Source: Aurelia coerulea (lineage: Eukaryota > Cnidaria > Scyphozoa > Semaeostomeae > Ulmaridae). From it: a stretch of DNA of 64,000 nt. Below are positions 20,430 to 34,200 of this stretch, piece by piece. Position numbers and translations under genes: made by a program. The notes beneath the pieces are model-generated. The model worked only from the letters and a program-made list of their open reading frames with translations. It was not told the origin of the DNA and ran no database searches. Numbering within the stretch: the stretch's first letter is position 1; each line of letters begins with the position of its first letter. Location: contig CM076955.1 of NCBI GenBank assembly GCA_039566865.1, forward strand, positions 11,547,001-11,611,000, in the 5' to 3' direction.

Positions 20430-22495
20430 TATAAAGAGTATTGTACTCATCATCATATAAAACTTTAGTTCTACCAGTAACTTCTTTTATAGCACTATAT
20501 TAGTGCTGCAACAACCATTTTGGAAACATTACTATATTACTATAGACATTAGTTTTTTCTTTAGTCTCATTTTAGCTTTACATCATAAACAAACATCGAT
20601 TAATTAAATGTTTATTTTCTCAAGGAAAACAAAATATAAACACAAAAAGTGTGGATTAACGTACTTTGGTAGCTACAATTTATATTATAAATAGTATTGT
20701 ACTCAGCATCATGTAAAACTTTAGTTCTACCAGTAACTTCTTTATAGCACTATATTAGTGCTGCGACAACCATTTTTTGGAAACATTACTATCGACATTA
20801 GATTTTTTTTCTTTAGTCTCATTTTTATTGCATAAACAAACATCGATTAATTAAATGTTTATTTTCTCAAAGAAAACAAAATAAAAACACAAAAAGTGTG
20901 GATTAACGTACTTTATTAGTTACAATTTATATTATCGAGAGTATTGTACTCATCATTCTTTAAAACTTTAGTTCTGCCAGTTACTTCTTTTACAGCACTA
21001 TATTAGTGCTGCAGCAACCATCCTTGGAAACATTACTATAGACATTAGCATTTTTGTTTAGTCTCATTTTAGCTTTACTACATATACAAACGGCGATTAA
21101 TTAAATGTTTATTTTCTCAAAGAAAAAAAATATAAACACAAAAAGTGAGGATTAACGTACTTTAGTAGCTACAATTTTTATTATAAAGAGTATTGTTCTC
21201 ATCGTTCTTTAAAACTTTAGTTCTGTCAGTTACTTCTTTTACAGCACTATATTAGTGCTGCAGCAACCATCCTTGGAAACATTACTATAGACATTAGCTT
21301 TTTTGTTTAGTCTCATTTTAGCTTTACTGCATAAACAAACGGCGATTAATTAAATGTTTTTTTTCTCACGGAAAACAAAATATAAACACAAAAAGTGTGG
21401 ATTAAAATACTTTGGTAGCTACAATTTATATTATAAAGAGTACTTTAAAACTTTAGTTCTGCCAGTTACTTCTTTTATAGCACTATATTAGTGCTGCAGC
21501 AACCTAATTTTTAAATAAATTTTAGCTTTACTACATAAATAAACATCGATTAATAAAGTCTTCATTTTCTCAAGGAAAACAAAATATAAACACAAAAAGT
21601 GTGGATTAACGCACTTTATTAGCTACAATTTATATCATACAGAGGTTTGCACTCATCGTTCTTTAAAACTTTAGTTCTACCACTTACTTGTTTCATAGCA
21701 CTATATTAGTGCTGCAGCAACCATTCTTGGAAACACTACTATAGACATTAGTTTTTTCTTTAGTCTCATTTTAGCTTTACTGCATTAACAAACATCATTT
21801 AATTAAATGTTTATTTTCTCAAAGAAAACAAATTACAAACACAAAAAATGTAGATTAACGTACTTTAGTAGCTACAATTTATAGTATAAAGAATATTGCA
21901 CTCATCGTTCTTTAAAACTTTAGTTCTGCTAGCTACTTCTTTTATAGCACTATATTAAAACTGCAGCAACCATTCATGGAAAAATTACTATAGACATTAG
22001 TTTTTTCTTTAGCCACATTTTAGCTTTACTGCATAAACAAACATCGATTAATTAAATGTTTATTTTTCCAAAGAAAACAAAATATAAACAAGAAATTTGG
22101 GGATTAACCTACTTTAATAGCTAAAAATTATATTTTAAAGAGTATTGCACTCATCGTTCTTTAAAACTTTAGTTCTGCCAGCTACTTCTTTTATAGCACT
22201 TTATTAGTGCTGCAGCAACCATTCTTTGAAACATTACTATAGACATTAGTTTTTCTATAGTCTCATTTTAGCTTTACTGCATAAACAAACATTGGTTAAT
22301 TAAAAGTTTATTTTCTCAAAGAAAACAAAATAAAAACACAAAACGTGTGGATTAACGTACTTTATTAGCTACAATTTATATTATAACGAGTATTCTACTC
22401 ATCGTTCTTAGAAACTTTAGTTCTGCCAGTTACTTCTTTGTAGCACTATATTAGTGGTGTAGAAACCATTCTTGGAAACATTACTATAGACATTA
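20430..22495. repeat. Higher-order block of satellite 2, duplicated at 26650-28815
   Basis: Rare variants occur in the same order in both blocks. These include ACTCAGCATCATG (20701 and 26925), GAGAGTATTGTACTCATCATTC, CATATACAAACGGCG, TTTTTTTTCTCACGG, AGTACTTTAAAAC and ATTAGTGGTGTAGAAACC. The offset is about 6.22 kb, increasing by about 0.1 kb after an irregular insertion at 28040-28150 in the right copy. This is a segmental duplication of about eight monomers. Confidence 0.85.
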
Positions 22496-25400
22496 GCTTT
22501 TTAAACAAACGGCTTTAGTCTCATTTTAGCTTTACTGCATAAACAAACATTGCAACAATTCTTAACTATAAACTTTAGTTTATTTTCTCATTGATTAAAT
22601 AAAAGAAAGAACAAAAAATAAACACAAAAAGTGTGGATTAACGTACTTTAGTAGCTACAATTTATATTATATAGAGTATTGCACCCATCGTTCTTTAAAA
22701 CGTAAGTTTTGCCAGTTACTTCTTTTATAGCACTAGATTAGTGCTGCAGCAACTATTCTTGGAAACATCACTAAAGAAATTAGTTTTTCCTTTAGTCTCA
22801 TTTTAGCTTTACTGCATCAACAAATATCGATTTATTAAATGTTTATTTTCCCAAAGGAAAAAAAATATCAAAAAAAAAATGGGGATTAACGTACTTTAAT
22901 AGCTAAAATTTATATTATAAAGTGTATTGCACTCATCGTTCTTTAAAACTTTAGTTCTATCACATAATTCTTTCATAGCACTTTATTAGTGCTGCAGCAA
23001 CCATTCTTTGAAACATTACTATAGACATTAGTTTTTTCTTTATTCTCATTTTAGCTTTACTGCATAAACAAGCATCAAATAATTAAAAGTTTATTTTCTC
23101 AAAGAAAGCAAAATATAAACACAAAAAATGTAGATTAACGTACTTTAGTAGCTACAATTTATATTATAAAGAGAATTGCACTGATCGTTCTTTAAAACTT
23201 TAGTTCTGCCAGTTACTTCTTTTATAGCACTATATTAGTGCTGCAGTGACCATTCTTGGAAACATTACTATCGACATTAGTTTTTTCATTAGTCTCATTT
23301 TAGCTTTACTGCATTAACAAACATCGATTAATTAAATGTTTATTTTCTCAAAGAAAACAAAATATAAACACAAAAAGTGTGGATTAACGTACTTTATTAG
23401 CTACAATTTATAATATAAAGAGTATTGCACTCATCGTCTTAAAACTTTAGTTCTACCAGTAACTTCTTTTATAGCACTATATTAGTTGCTGCAACAAATC
23501 TTGGAAACATTACTTAATAGACATTAGTTTTTTCTTTAGTCTCATTTTAGCTTTAATGCATAAACAAACATCGATTAATTAAATGTTTATTTTCTCAAAG
23601 AAAACAAATTATAAACACAAAAAGTGTGGATTAACGTACTTTAGTAGCTAAAATTTATATTATATACAGTATTGCACTCATCATTCTTTAAAACTTTAGT
23701 TCTGCCAGTTACTTCTTTTATAGCACTATATTAGTGCTGCAGCAACCAATTTTTGGAAACATTTCTTATTACTTTAGCCTCATTTTAGCTTTACTGCATA
23801 AACAAACATCGATTAATTAAATGTTTATTTTCCCAAGGAAAACAAAATATAAACAAAAAAGTGGGGATTAACGCTACTTTAATAGCTAAAATTTATATTA
23901 TAAAGAGTATTGCACTCATCGTTCTTTAAAACTTTAGTTCTGACAGTTACTTCTTTCATAGCACTATATTAGTGCTGCAGCAACCATTCTTGGAAACATT
24001 ACTATAGACATTAGTTTTTCTTTAGTCTCATTTTAGCTTTACTGCATAAACAAACATTGATTAATTAAAAGTTTATTTTCTCAAAGAAAACAAAATATAA
24101 ACACAAAAAGTGTGGATTAACGTACTTTAGTAGCTACAATTAATATTATAAAGAGTATTGCACTCATCGTTCTTTAAAACTTTAGTTCTGCCAGTTACTT
24201 CTTTTATAGCACTATATTAGTGCTGCAGCAACCATTCTTGGAAAAATTACTATAGACATTAGTTTTTTCTTTAGTCTCATTTTAGCTTTACTGCATAAAC
24301 AATCATCGAATAATTAAAAGTTTATTTTCTCAAAGAAAGCAAAATATAAACACAAAAAATACTTAACGTAAGTAGTAAAAGTTATATTTAAGCTTTACTG
24401 CAAACAAATATCATTAAATGTTTATTTTCCCAAAGGAAAAAAAATATCAAAAAAAAAATGGTGATTAACGTACTTTATTAGCTACAATTTATAATATAAC
24501 GAGTATTGCACTCATCGTCCTTCAAAACTTTAGCTCTACCAGTAACTTCTTTTATAGCACTTTATTAGTTCCGCAGCAACAAATCTTGGATAAAATTACT
24601 TAAAACATTAGTTTTTTCTTTAGTCTCATTTTATCTTTAATGCATAAACAAACATCGATTAATTCAAAGTATATTTTCTCAAAGAAAACAAATTATAAAA
24701 ACAAATCGTGTGGATTAACGTACTTTAGCAGCTACAATTTATATTATATACAGTATTGCACTCATCCTTCTTTAAAACTTTACTTCTGCCAGTTACTTCC
24801 TTTATAGCACTATATTAGTGCTGCAGCAACCTAATTTTTAACTACATTTTAGCTTTACTGCATAAATAAACATCGATTAATTATATCTTTATTTTCTCAA
24901 GGAAAACAAAATATAAACACAAAAAGTGTGGATTAACGCACTTTATTAGCTACAATTTATATCATACAGAGTTTTGCACTCATCGTTCTTTAAAACTTTA
25001 GTTTTTGCCAGTTGCTTCTTTCATAGCACTATATTATTGCTGCAGCATCAATTCTTGGAAACATTACTATAGACAATAGTTTTACTTTAGTCTCATTTAA
25101 GCTTTACTGCATAAACAAACATTGATTAAATAAATGTTTATTTTCTCGAAAGAACAAAAAATAAACACAAAAAGTGTGGATTAACGTACTTTAGTAGCTA
25201 CAATTTATATTATATAGAGTATTGCACCCATCGTTCTTTAAAACGTAAGTTTTGCCAGTTACTTCTTTTATAGCACTAGATTAGTGCTGCAGCAACTATT
25301 CTTGGAAACATCACTAAAGACATTAGTTTTTTCTTTAGTCTCATTTTAGCTTTACTGCATCAACAAATATCGATTTATTAAATGTTTATTTTCCTAAAGG

Positions 25401-28019
25401 AAGTAAAATTAAAAAAAAAATGGGGATTAACGTACTTTAATAGCTAAATTTATATTATAAAGAGTATTGCACTCATCGTTCTTTAAAACTTTAGTTCTAT
25501 CACATACTTCTTTCATAGCACTTTATTAGTGCTGCAGCAACCATTCTTTGAAACATTACTATAGACATTAGTTTTTTCTTTATTCTCATTTTAGCTTTCT
25601 GCATAAACAAACATCGATTAATTAAACGTTTATTTTGTCAAACAAAACAAAAAATCAACACAAAAAGTGTTGATTAACGTAAGTTGGTAGGTACAATTTA
25701 AATTATAAAGAGTATTGCACTCATCGTTCATTAAAACCTTAGTTCTGCCAGTAACTTCTTTCATAGCGCTGTATTAGTGCTGCAACAACCATTCTTGGAA
25801 ACATTACTATCAGACATTAGTTTTTATTTAGTCTCATTTTGCTTTACTGCATAAACAAACATTGATTAATTAAATGTTTATTTTTTCAAAGAAAACAAAA
25901 TATCAACACAAAAAGTGTTGATTAACGTACTTTGGTAGCTACAATTTATATTATAAAGAGTACTTTAAAACTTTAGTTCTGCCAGTTACTTCTTTTATAG
26001 CACTATATTAGTGCTGCAGCAACCTAATTTTTAAATAAATTTTAGCTTTACATCATAAACAAACATCGATTAATTAAAGTCTTCATTTTCTCAAGGAAAA
26101 CAAAATATAAACACAAAAAGTGTGGATTAACGCACTTTATTAGCTACAATTTATATCATACAGAGGTTTGCACTCATCGTTCTTTAAAACTTTAGTTCTA
26201 CCACTTACTTCTTTCATAGCACTATATTAGTGCTGCAGCAACCATTCTTGGAAACATTACTATAGACATTAGTTTTTTCTTTAGTCTCATTTTAGCTTTA
26301 CTGCATAAACAAACATCATTTAATTAAATGTTTATTTTCTCAAAGAAAACAAAATATAAACACAAAAAATGTGGATTAACGTACTTTAGTAGCTACAATT
26401 TATATTATAAAGAGTATTGCACTCATCGTTCTTTAAAACTTTAGTTCTGCCAGTTACTTCTTTTATAGCACTATATTAGTGCTGCAGCAACCATTCTTGG
26501 AAAAATTACTATAGACATTAGTTTTTTCTTTAGCCTCATTTTAGCTTTACTGCATAAACAAACATCGATTAATTAAATGTTTATTTTCTCAAAGAAAACA
26601 AAATATAAACAAAAATATGGGGATTAACGTACTTTAGTAGCTAAAATTTATATTATAAATAGTATTGTACTCATCATCTATAAAACTTTAGTTCTACCAG
26701 TAACTTCTTTTATAGCACTATATTAGTGCTGCAACAACCATTCTTGGAAACAAACTATATTACTATAGACATTAGTTTTTTCTTTAGTCTCATTTTAGCT
26801 TTACATGCATAAACAAACATCGATTAATTAAATGTTTATTTTCTCAAGGAAAACAAAATATAAACACAAAAAGTGTGGATTAACGTACTTTGGTAGCTAC
26901 AATTTATATTATAAATAGTATTGTACTCAGCATCATGTAAAACTTTAGTTCTACCAGTAACTTCTTTTATAGCACTATATTAGTGCTGCGACAACCATTT
27001 TTTGGAAACATTACTATCGACATTAGATTTTTTTTCTTTAGTCTCATTTTTATTGCATAAACAAACATCGATTAATTAAATGTTTATTTTCTCAAAGAAA
27101 ACAAAATAAAAACACAAAAAGTGTGGATTAACGTACTTTATTAGTTACAATTTATATTATAGAGAGTATTGTACTCATCATTCTTTAAAACTTTAGTTCT
27201 GCCAGTTACTTCTTTTACAGCACTATATTAGTGCTGCAGCAACCATCCTTGGAAACATTACTATAGACATTAGCATTTTTGTTTAGTCTCATTTTAGCTT
27301 TACTGCATATACAAACGGCGATTAATTAAATGTTTATTTTCTCAAAGAAAAAAAAATATAAACACAAAAAGTGAGGATTAACGTACTTTAGTAGCTACAA
27401 TTTTTATTATAAAGAGTATTGTACTCATCGTTCTTTAAAACTTTAGTTCTGTCAGTTACTTCTTTTACAGCACTATATTAGTGCTGCAGCAACCATCCTT
27501 GGAAACATTACTATAGACATTAGCTTTTTTGTTTAGTCTCATTTTAGCTTTACTGCATAAACAAACGGCGATTAATTAAATGTTTTTTTTCTCACGGAAA
27601 ACAAAATATAAACACAAAAAGTGTGGATTAACATACTTTGGTAGCTACAATTTATATTATAAAGAGTACTTTAAAACTTTAGTTCTGCCAGTTACTTCTT
27701 TTATAGCACTATATTAGTGCTGCAGCAACCTAATTTTTAAATAAATTTTAGCTTTACTACATAAATAAACATCGATTAATAAAGTCTTCATTTTCTCAAG
27801 GAAAACAAAATATAAACACAAAAAGTGTGGATTAACGCACTTTATTAGCTACAATTTATATCATACAGAGGTTTGCACTCATCGTTCTTTAAAACTTTAG
27901 TTCTACCACTTACTTGTTTCATAGCACTATATTAGTGCTGCAGCAACCATTCTTGGAAACATTACTATAGACATTAGTTTTTTCTTTAGTCTCATTTTAG
28001 CTTTACTGCATTAACAAAC

Positions 28020-28220
28020 ATCATTTGATTAAATGTTTATTTTTAATTACAAACACAAAAAAAATTAACGTTAGCTATTTTCTCATAATGATGTAAAGAA
28101 TAACCAATGAAATTTTCATAAACACAAAAACTTGGATGTAAGATGTTGGTTGTGGTTTTACCAGTTTTTAACGTACTTTAGACATATAAGCTACATCATT
28201 TTATAGTATAAAGAATATTG
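28020..28220. repeat. Scrambled satellite 2 monomer
   Basis: Between two regular monomers the sequence breaks into short satellite words in unusual order (ATGTTTATTTTTAATTACAAACAC, then AACGTTAGCTATTTTCTCA, then a stretch without satellite match containing GATGTTGGTTGTGGTTTTACC, then TTTAACGTACTTTAGACATA). The sister block near 21790-21890 is regular, so this arose after the duplication, or it is an assembly patch. Confidence 0.6.
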
Positions 28221-31200
28221 CACTCATCGTTCTTTAAAACTTTAGTTCTGCTAGCTACTTCTTTTATAGCACTATATTAAAACTGCAGCAACCATTCATG
28301 GAAAAATTACTATAGACATTAGTTTTTTCTTTAGCCTCATTTTAGCTTTACTGCATAAACAAACATCGATTAATTAAATGTATATTTTCCCAAAGAAAAC
28401 AAAATATAAACAAGAAATTTGGGGATTAACCTACTTTAATAGCTAAAAATTATATTTTAAAGAGTATTGCACTCATCGTTCTTTAAAACTTTAGTTCTGC
28501 CAGCTACTTCTTTTATAGCACTTTATTAGTGCTGCAGCAACCATTCTTTGAAACATTACTATAGACATTAGTTTTTCTTTAGTCTCATTTTAGCTTTACT
28601 GCATAAACAAACATTGGTTAATTAAAAGTTTATTTTCTCAAAGAAAACAAAATAAAAACACAAAACGTGTGGATTAACGTACTTTATTAGCTACAATTTA
28701 TATTATAACGAGTATTCTACTCATCGTTCTTAGAAACTTTAGTTCTGCCAGTTACTTCTTTGTAGCACTATATTAGTGGTGTAGAAACCATTCTTGGAAA
28801 CATTACTATAGACATTAGTTTTTATTAGTCTCAATTTTGCTTTACTGCATAAACAAACGGCGATTAATTAAATGTTTATTTTCTCAAGGAAAACAAAATA
28901 TAAACACAAAAAGTGTGGATTAACGCACTGTATTAGCTACAATTTATATCATACAGAGTTTTGCACTCATCGTTCTTTAAAACTTTAGTTTTTGCCAGTT
29001 ACTTCTTTTATAGCACTAGATTAGTGCTGCAGCAACTATTCTTGGAAACATCACTAAAGAAATTAGTTTTTCCTTTAGTCTCATTTTAGCTTTACTGCAT
29101 CAACAAATATCGATTTATTAAATGTTTATTTTCCCAAAGGAAAAAAAATATCAAAAAAAAAAATGGGGATTAACGTACTTTAATAGCTAAAATTTATATT
29201 ATAAAGTGTATTGCACTCATCGTTCTTTAAAACTTTAGTTCTATCACATAATTCTTTCATAGCACTTTATTAGTGCTGCAGCAACCATTCTTTGAAACAT
29301 TACTATAGACATTAGTTTTTTCTTTATTCTCATTTTAGCTTTACTGCATAAACAAGCATCAAATAATTAAAAGTTTATTTTCTCAAAGAAAGCAAAATAT
29401 AAACACAAAAAATACCGAATAACGTACTTTAGTAGCTAAAAGTTATATTATAAGGAGTATTGCACTCAACATCATATAAAACTTTATTTCTACCAGTAAC
29501 TTCTTTTATAGCACTATATTAGTGCTGCAACAACCATTTTTGGAAACATTACCATCAACATTAGATTTTTATTTAGTCTCATTTTTACTGCATAAACAAA
29601 CATCGATTAATTAAATGTTTATTTTAGCTTTACTGCGTAAACAAACATTGGTTAATTAAAAGTTTGTTTTCTCAAAGAAAACAAAATAAAAACACAAAAC
29701 GTGTGGATTAACGTACTTTATTAGCTACAATTTATATTATATCGAGTATTGCACTCATCGTTCTTTAAAACTTTAGTTCTGCCAGTTACTTCTTTTATAG
29801 CAATATATTAGTGGTGTAGAAACCATTCTTGGAAACATTACTATAGACATTAGTTTTTTTAGTCTCAATTTTGCTTTCCCGCATAAACAAACATCGATTA
29901 ATTATAAGTTTATTTTCTCAAAGAAAACAAATTATAAACACAAAAAATGTAGATTACTGTACTTTAGTAGCTACAATTTATATTATAAAGAGTATTCCAC
30001 TCAGCGTTCTTTAAAACGTAAGTTTTGCCAGTTACTTCTTTTATAGCAGTATATTAGTGCTGCAGTGACCATTCTTGGAAACATTACTATCGATATTAGT
30101 TTTTTCTTTAGTCTCAGTTTAGCTTTACTGCATAAACAAACATCGATTAATTCAAAGTATATTTTCTCAAAGAAAACAAATTATAAAAACAAATCGTGTG
30201 GATTAACGTACTTTAGCAGCTACAATTTATATTATATACAGTATTGCACTCATCCTTCTTTAAAACTTTACTTCTGCCAGTTACTTCCTTTATAGCACTA
30301 TATTAGTGCTGCAGCAACCTAATTTTTAACTACATTTTAGCTTTACTGCATAAATAAACATCGATTAATTATATCTTTATTTTCTCAAGGAAAACAAAAT
30401 ATAAACACAAAAAGTGTGGATTAACGCACTTTATTAGCTACAATTTATATCATACAGAGTTTTGCACTCATCGTTCTTTAAAACTTTAGTTTTTGCCAGT
30501 TACTTCTTTCATAGCACTATATTATTGCTGCAGCATCAATTCTTGGAAACATTACTATAGACAATAGTTTTACTTTAGTCTCATTTAAGCTTTACTGCAT
30601 AAACAAACATTGATTAAATAAATGTTTATTTTCTCGAAAGAACAAAAAATAAACACAAAAAGTGTGGATTAACGTACTTTAGTAGCTACAATTTATATTA
30701 TATAGAGTATTGCACCCATCGTTCTTTAAAACGTAAGTTTTGCCAGTTACTTCTTTTATAGCACTAGATTAGTGCTGCAGCAACTATTCTTGGAAACATC
30801 ACTAAAGACATTAGTTTTTTCTTTAGTCTCATTTTAGCTTTACTGCATCAACAAATATCGATTTATTAAATGTTTATTTTCCTAAAGGAAGTAAAATTAA
30901 AAAAAAAATGGGGGTTAACGTACTTTAATAGCTAAAATTTATATTATAAAGAGTATTGCACTCATCGTTCTTTAAAACTTTAGTTCTATCACATACTTCT
31001 TTCATAGCACTTTATTAGTGCTGCAGCAACCATTCTTTGAAACATTACTATAGACATTAGTTTTTTCTTTATTCTCATTTTAGCTTTTCTGCATAAACAA
31101 ACATCAAATAATTAAAAGTTTATTTTCTCAAAGAAAGCAAAATATAAACACAAAAAATACTGAATAACGTACTTTAGTAGCTAAAAGTTATATTATAAGG

Positions 31201-34200
31201 AGTATTCTACTCATCGTTCTTAGAAACTTTAGTTCTGCCAGTTACTTCTTTTATAGCACTATATTAGTGGTGTAGAAACCATTCTTGGAAACATTACTAT
31301 AGACATTAGTTTTTATTAGTCTCAATTTTGCTTTACCGCGTAAACCAACATCGATAAATTAAATCTTTATTTTCTCAAGGAAAACAAAATATAAACACAA
31401 AAAGTGTGGATTAACGCACTTTATTAGCTACAATTTATGTCATACAGACTTTTGCACTCATCGTTCTTTAAAACTTTAGTTTTTGCCAGTTACTTCTTTT
31501 ATAGCACTATATTAGTGCTGCAGCAACAATTCTTGGATAAATTACTATAGACATTAGTTTTTTCTTTAGTCTCAATTTAGCTTTACTGCATAAACAAACA
31601 TCGATTAATTAAAAGTTTATTTTCTCAAAGAAAACAAAATATAAACACAAAAAATGGGGATTAACGTACTTTAGTAGCTACAATTTATATTATAAAGAGT
31701 ATTGCACTCATCGTTCTTTAAAACGTAAGTTTTGCCAGTTACTTCTTTTATAGCACTATATTAGTGCTGCAGTGACCATTCTTGGAAACATTACTATCGA
31801 CATTAGTTTTTTCTTTAGTCTCATTTTAGCTTTACTGCATTAACAAACATCAATTAATTAAATGTTTATTTTCTCAAAGAGAACAAATTATAAACACAAA
31901 AAATGGGGATTAACGTACTTTAGTAGCTACAATTTATAGTATAAAGAGTATTGCACTCATCGTTCTTTAAAACTTTAGTTCTGCCAGCTACTTCTTTTAT
32001 AGCACTATATTAAAGCTGCAGCAACCATTCTTGGAAACATTACTATAGACATTAGTTTTTTCTTTAGTCTCATTTTAGCTTTACTGCATAAACAAACATC
32101 GATTAATTAAATGTTTATTTTCTCAAAGAAAACAAAATATAAACACAAAAAAATGGGGATTAACGTACTTTAAAAGCTAAAAAATTATATTATAAAGAGT
32201 ATTGCACTCATCGTTCTTTAAAACTTTAGTTCTACCACTTACTTCTTTCATAGCACCATATTAGTGCTGCAGCAACCATTCTTGGAAACATTACTATAGA
32301 GATTAGTTTTTTCTTTAGTCTCATTTTAGCTTTACTGCATAAACAAACATTGACTAGATATATGTTTATTTTCTGAAAAAAACAAAAAATAAAAACCTAA
32401 AGTGTGGATTAACGTACTTTAGTAGCTACAATATATATTATAAAGAGTATTGCACTCATCGTTCTTTAAAACGTAAGTTTTGCCAGTTACTTCTTTTATA
32501 GCACTATATTAGTGCTGCAGCAACAATTCTTGGAAACATTACTATAGACATTAGTTTTTTCTTTAGTCTCAATTTAGCTTTACTGCGTAAACGAACATCG
32601 ATTAATTAAAAGTTTATTTTCTCAAAGAAAACAAAGTATAAACAAAATAAATGGGGATTAACGTACTTTAATAGCTAAATTTTATATTATAGAGAGTATT
32701 GCACTCATCGTTCTTTAAAACTTTAGTTCTATCACATACTTCTTTCATAGCACTTTATTAGTGCTGCAGCAACCATTCTTTGAAACATTACTATAGACAT
32801 TAGTCTTTTCTTTATTCTCATATTAGCTTTTCTGCATAAACAAACATCAAATAATTAAAAGTTTATTTTCTCAAAGAAAGCAAAATACTGAATAACGTAC
32901 TTTAGTAGCTAAAAGTTATATTATAGGGAGTATTCTACTCATCGTTCTTAGAAACTTTAGTTCTGCCAGTTACTTCTTTTATAGCACTATATTAGTGGTG
33001 TAGAAACCATTCTTGGAAACATTACTATAGACATTAGTTTTTATTAGTCTCAATTTTGCTTTACCGCGTAAACCAACATCGATTAATTAAAAGGTTATTT
33101 TCTCAAAGAAAACAAAATATAAACACAAAAAATGTAGATTAACGTACTTTAGTAGCTACAATTTATATTATAAAGAGAATTGCACTGATCGTTCTTTTAA
33201 ACTTTAGTTCTGCCAGTTACTTCTTTTATAGCACTATCTTAGTGCTGCAGTGACCATTCTTGGAAACATTACTATCGACATTAGTTTTTTCTTTAGTCTC
33301 ATTTTAGCTTTACTGCATTAACAAACATCAATTCATTAAATGTTTATTTTCTCAATGAAAGCAAAATATAAACACAAAAAATGGTGTTTGACGTACTTTT
33401 TTAGCTACAATTTACATTATATACAGTATTGCACTCATCCTTCTTTAAAACTTTAGTTCTGCCAGTTACTTCTTTTATAGCACTATATTAGTGCTGCAGC
33501 AACCTAATTTTTAACTACATTTTAGCTTTACTGTATAAATAAACATCAAATAATTAAAAGTTTATTTTCTCAAAGAAAGCAAAATATAAACACAAAAAAT
33601 ACTGAATAACGTACTTTAGTAGCTAAAAGTTATATTATAGGGAGTATTCTACTCATCGTTCTTTAAAACTTTAGTTTTTGCCAGTTACTTCTTTTGTAGC
33701 ACTATATTATTGCTGCAGCAACAATTCTTGGAAACATTACTATAGACTTTAGTTTTTTCTTTAGTCTCAATTTAGCTTTACTGCGTAAACAAACATCGAT
33801 TAATTAAAAGTTTATTTTCTCAAAGAAAACAAAAAATAAACAAAAAAATGGGGATTAAAGTACTTTAAAAGCTAAAAATTATATTATAAAGAGTATTGCA
33901 CTCATCGTTCTTTAAAACTTTAGTTCTACCACTTACTTCTTTCATAGCAAGCAACCATTCTTGGAAACATTACTATAGACATTAGTTTTTTCTTTAGTCT
34001 CATTTTAGCTTTACTGCATGAACAAACATTGATTAAATAAATGTTTATTTTCTCAAAAGAACAAAAAATAAACACAAAAAGTGTGGATTAACGTACTTTA
34101 GTAGCTACAATTTATAGCACTCATCGTTCTTTAAAACGTAAGTTTTGCCAGTTACTTCTTTTATAGCACTATATTAGTGGTGTAGAAACCATTCTTGGAA

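Noticed and set aside
30065..30295. 76-codon open frame in satellite 2
   Set aside because: It arises from one irregular monomer, is AT-driven in composition, has no motif, and no neighbouring monomer keeps it.
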